Shown here: positions 62,968-64,000 of the stretch, in pieces
Layout: every line of letters starts with the position of its first letter
Position numbering within the stretch: position 1 is the stretch's first letter
NCBI GenBank assembly: GCA_963708455.1
Contig: CAVPSQ010000001.1
Span: forward strand, 62,001-126,000
Length of the DNA stretch: 64,000 nt
From: CAIMUS01 sp963708455
GTDB lineage: Bacteria > Pseudomonadota > Gammaproteobacteria > Competibacterales > Competibacteraceae
Reading direction: 5' to 3'
Notes under the pieces: model-generated
Database searches by the model: none
What the model saw: only the letters and a program-made list of their open reading frames with translations
What the model was told of the DNA's origin: nothing
Position numbers and translations under genes: made by a program

Positions 62968-63276
62968 GGTTTAGAGATCTCGGCTCACGATAGGATCGTT
63001 GAGAAATTCTCCAATTCTCCAAAAACCCCAGGTACGATGATGATACCGGTCGCATTACCGAGGTCTGCGGAACATCGGAAAGAGGGGCGGCGATGTCCCC
63101 ACCTGAATGCGAGTACCATAGCAGCGATAGTCGGCTCTACATCGGTGGCCATTGTGGTCCTGATCGTCGGGGTCGTCATGGTTTCTCTCCTCGGGCAGTC
63201 GAGTGCTTTCGTTCAACGGCGCGCCGCTGGCGGTGCGGCCGCGGCAATGGATGATGGGCAGCCGGTGCCCGGCAAC
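62968..63276. other. Region without a supported gene
   Basis: About 310 bases without a convincing reading frame. The plus strand near 63106-63190 could encode one hydrophobic helix (AIVGSTSVAIVVLIVGVVMV), but there is no good start or ribosome-binding site. The area may be a degraded gene. Confidence 0.35.
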
Positions 63277-63500
63277 CTACCGGGTAATGAACGAGGTACC
63301 CGTAGGTCCCACACCGGCTTCTTGATACATTGCCTCGCCGTCCTTGGCCCAAACATAATGAGGAACGTTGGCGGGTGCAACGTACACCGCGCCGGTTGGA
63401 ATGGTAACGACCTTCGTTTCGTCGAAGGTCTCACCAAACCCGACGTAGAGAGTGCCCGCCAACACAGCACACCCGACTCAATATGAACGTGAAGTGCGAG
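63277..63500 (-). pseudogene. Cupin-domain protein remnant
   Basis: The minus strand reads LAGTLYVGFGETFDETKVVT, then VAPANVPHYVWAKDGEAMYQ and ends TGTSFITR. This is the second half of a small cupin barrel with the conserved His in NVPHY. The upstream strand with the first metal-binding His lies in other frames (LALHVHIESGVL), so at least one indel is present. No complete gene remains. Confidence 0.6.
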
Positions 63501-63531
63501 CCTTGCAGTCTTTCGGGTCTGGGCAAATTGC

Positions 63532-64000
63532 CTAAGCGCTCGTCACTTCGATCCGGCTCTGCCCGCCCGACTGGCGCCGCACCTGAATCTGAATCCCGAT
63601 CCGTTCGGTCATCTCCTGCACATGGGAGATGACCCCCACTTTGCGGCCCTGGGCCTGCAAGTTATCCAGGGCGTCCATCGCCACCCGCAGCGTGTCGGCG
63701 TCGAGGCTGCCGAAACCCTCGTCGATGAACAGCGATTCCACCTGCACCCGGTTGGAGGAGAGCGAAGCCAGCCCAAGGGCCAGAGCCAGCGAGACCAGGA
63801 AGGATTCGCCGCCGGACAGGGAATGCACCGAACGGTATTCGTCGCCCATGTCCTGATCCACCACCATCAGCGCCAGCGTGTCCTTGACCCGCTCCAGCCG
63901 GTAGCGGCGGGAGAGGTCGGCAAGATGACGGTTGGCGTAGCCGAGCAACACGTCGAGGGTGAACTGCTGGGCGTAGTTGCGAAATTTCTTACCGTCGGCG
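63532..64000 (-). CDS. sbcC: SbcC exonuclease subunit, C-terminal part (runs off the right edge)
   Basis: The frame is open to the right edge and ends at 63532. It contains the ABC signature HSLSGGESFLVSLALALGLA, the Walker B LFIDEGFGSLD, and the final strand GVISHVQEMTERI, which are diagnostic of the C-terminal ATPase lobe of SbcC/Rad50. The MRE11-like partner SbcD would lie outside the window. SbcCD cleaves hairpin DNA and processes double-strand breaks. About 156 residues are visible. Confidence 0.92.
   Translation of the reverse strand, partial: ADGKKFRNYAQQFTLDVLLGYANRHLADLSRRYRLERVKDTLALMVVDQDMGDEYRSVHSLSGGESFLVSLALALGLASLSSNRVQVESLFIDEGFGSLDADTLRVAMDALDNLQAQGRKVGVISHVQEMTERIGIQIQVRRQSGGQSRIEVTSA

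Noticed and set aside
63037..63486. Plus-strand open frame with one hydrophobic stretch
   Set aside because: It overlaps the cupin remnant antisense and lacks a ribosome-binding site; the hydrophobic stretch alone is not enough.

Overview
The window looks like a mobile-element-saturated stretch of a GC-rich gammaproteobacterial chromosome. The gene set and insertion-sequence families are reminiscent of Candidatus Competibacter or Contendobacter-type genomes; that assignment is an inference, since no rRNA or other marker gene is present. Ordinary host genes appear mainly at 45.9-50.9 kb and 60.3-64.0 kb. The rest is conjugative-element backbone, defence-like genes and layered insertion sequences (IS).

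Layout. 0-8.9 kb: integrative-element backbone, with a MoxR-like ATPase tail, an unknown protein, a DUF3150 gene split by an IS, a frameshifted CobT-like von Willebrand A protein, RadC, a toprim primase and another unknown protein, several preceded by GC-rich stem-loop leaders. 9.2-10.2 kb: tyrosine recombinase copy 1. 10.4-20.5 kb: defence-like region with a 2,050-residue TIR/TPR protein split by an ISKra4-like element, a YjzC-like small protein, and an XRE-ImmA/PIN pair. 20.7-34.7 kb: IS630, IS66, a lone inositol-phosphate synthase, an IS3 element with a serine-recombinase element nested inside it, a second IS3, and remnants of IS21, IS982, IS110 and a Tn5-like IS. 34.7-42.9 kb: a segment bounded by identical inverted 89-bp repeats; it carries an AT-rich seven-gene operon (P-loop kinase, three radical-SAM proteins, nucleotidyltransferase-fold protein, FkbM methyltransferase, family 2 glycosyltransferase). 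43.5-44.7 kb: a truncated GTP cyclohydrolase II-PfkB kinase fusion. 44.7-45.9 kb: ISAs1. 45.9-50.9 kb: DUF134, NifX-like, histidine kinase/response regulator, Spy-like and thioredoxin-membrane genes. 51.2-52.2 kb: tyrosine recombinase copy 2. 52.5-56.8 kb: parB, parA split by an IS1182 element, and conjugation-gene debris. 56.8-60.2 kb: a DUF4062-NACHT-FGE protein. 60.3-64.0 kb: catabolic genes, an alpha/beta hydrolase and sbcC.

The strongest structural results come from reading insertions at base resolution. Three genes (DUF3150, the TIR/TPR giant and parA) are each split by an IS whose removal, together with one target duplication, restores the reading frame exactly. The two halves of a Tn5-like transposase lie 8 kb apart in opposite orientation, each ending at one of the 89-bp repeats. 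This shows that the intervening segment was inverted by recombination between those repeats. The most interesting functional candidates are the TIR/TPR giant protein, the radical-SAM operon with the neighbouring cyclohydrolase-kinase fusion, and the NACHT protein with membrane helices inserted between its Walker motifs. Several genes carry single-base frameshifts, which may be real decay or long-read assembly error.
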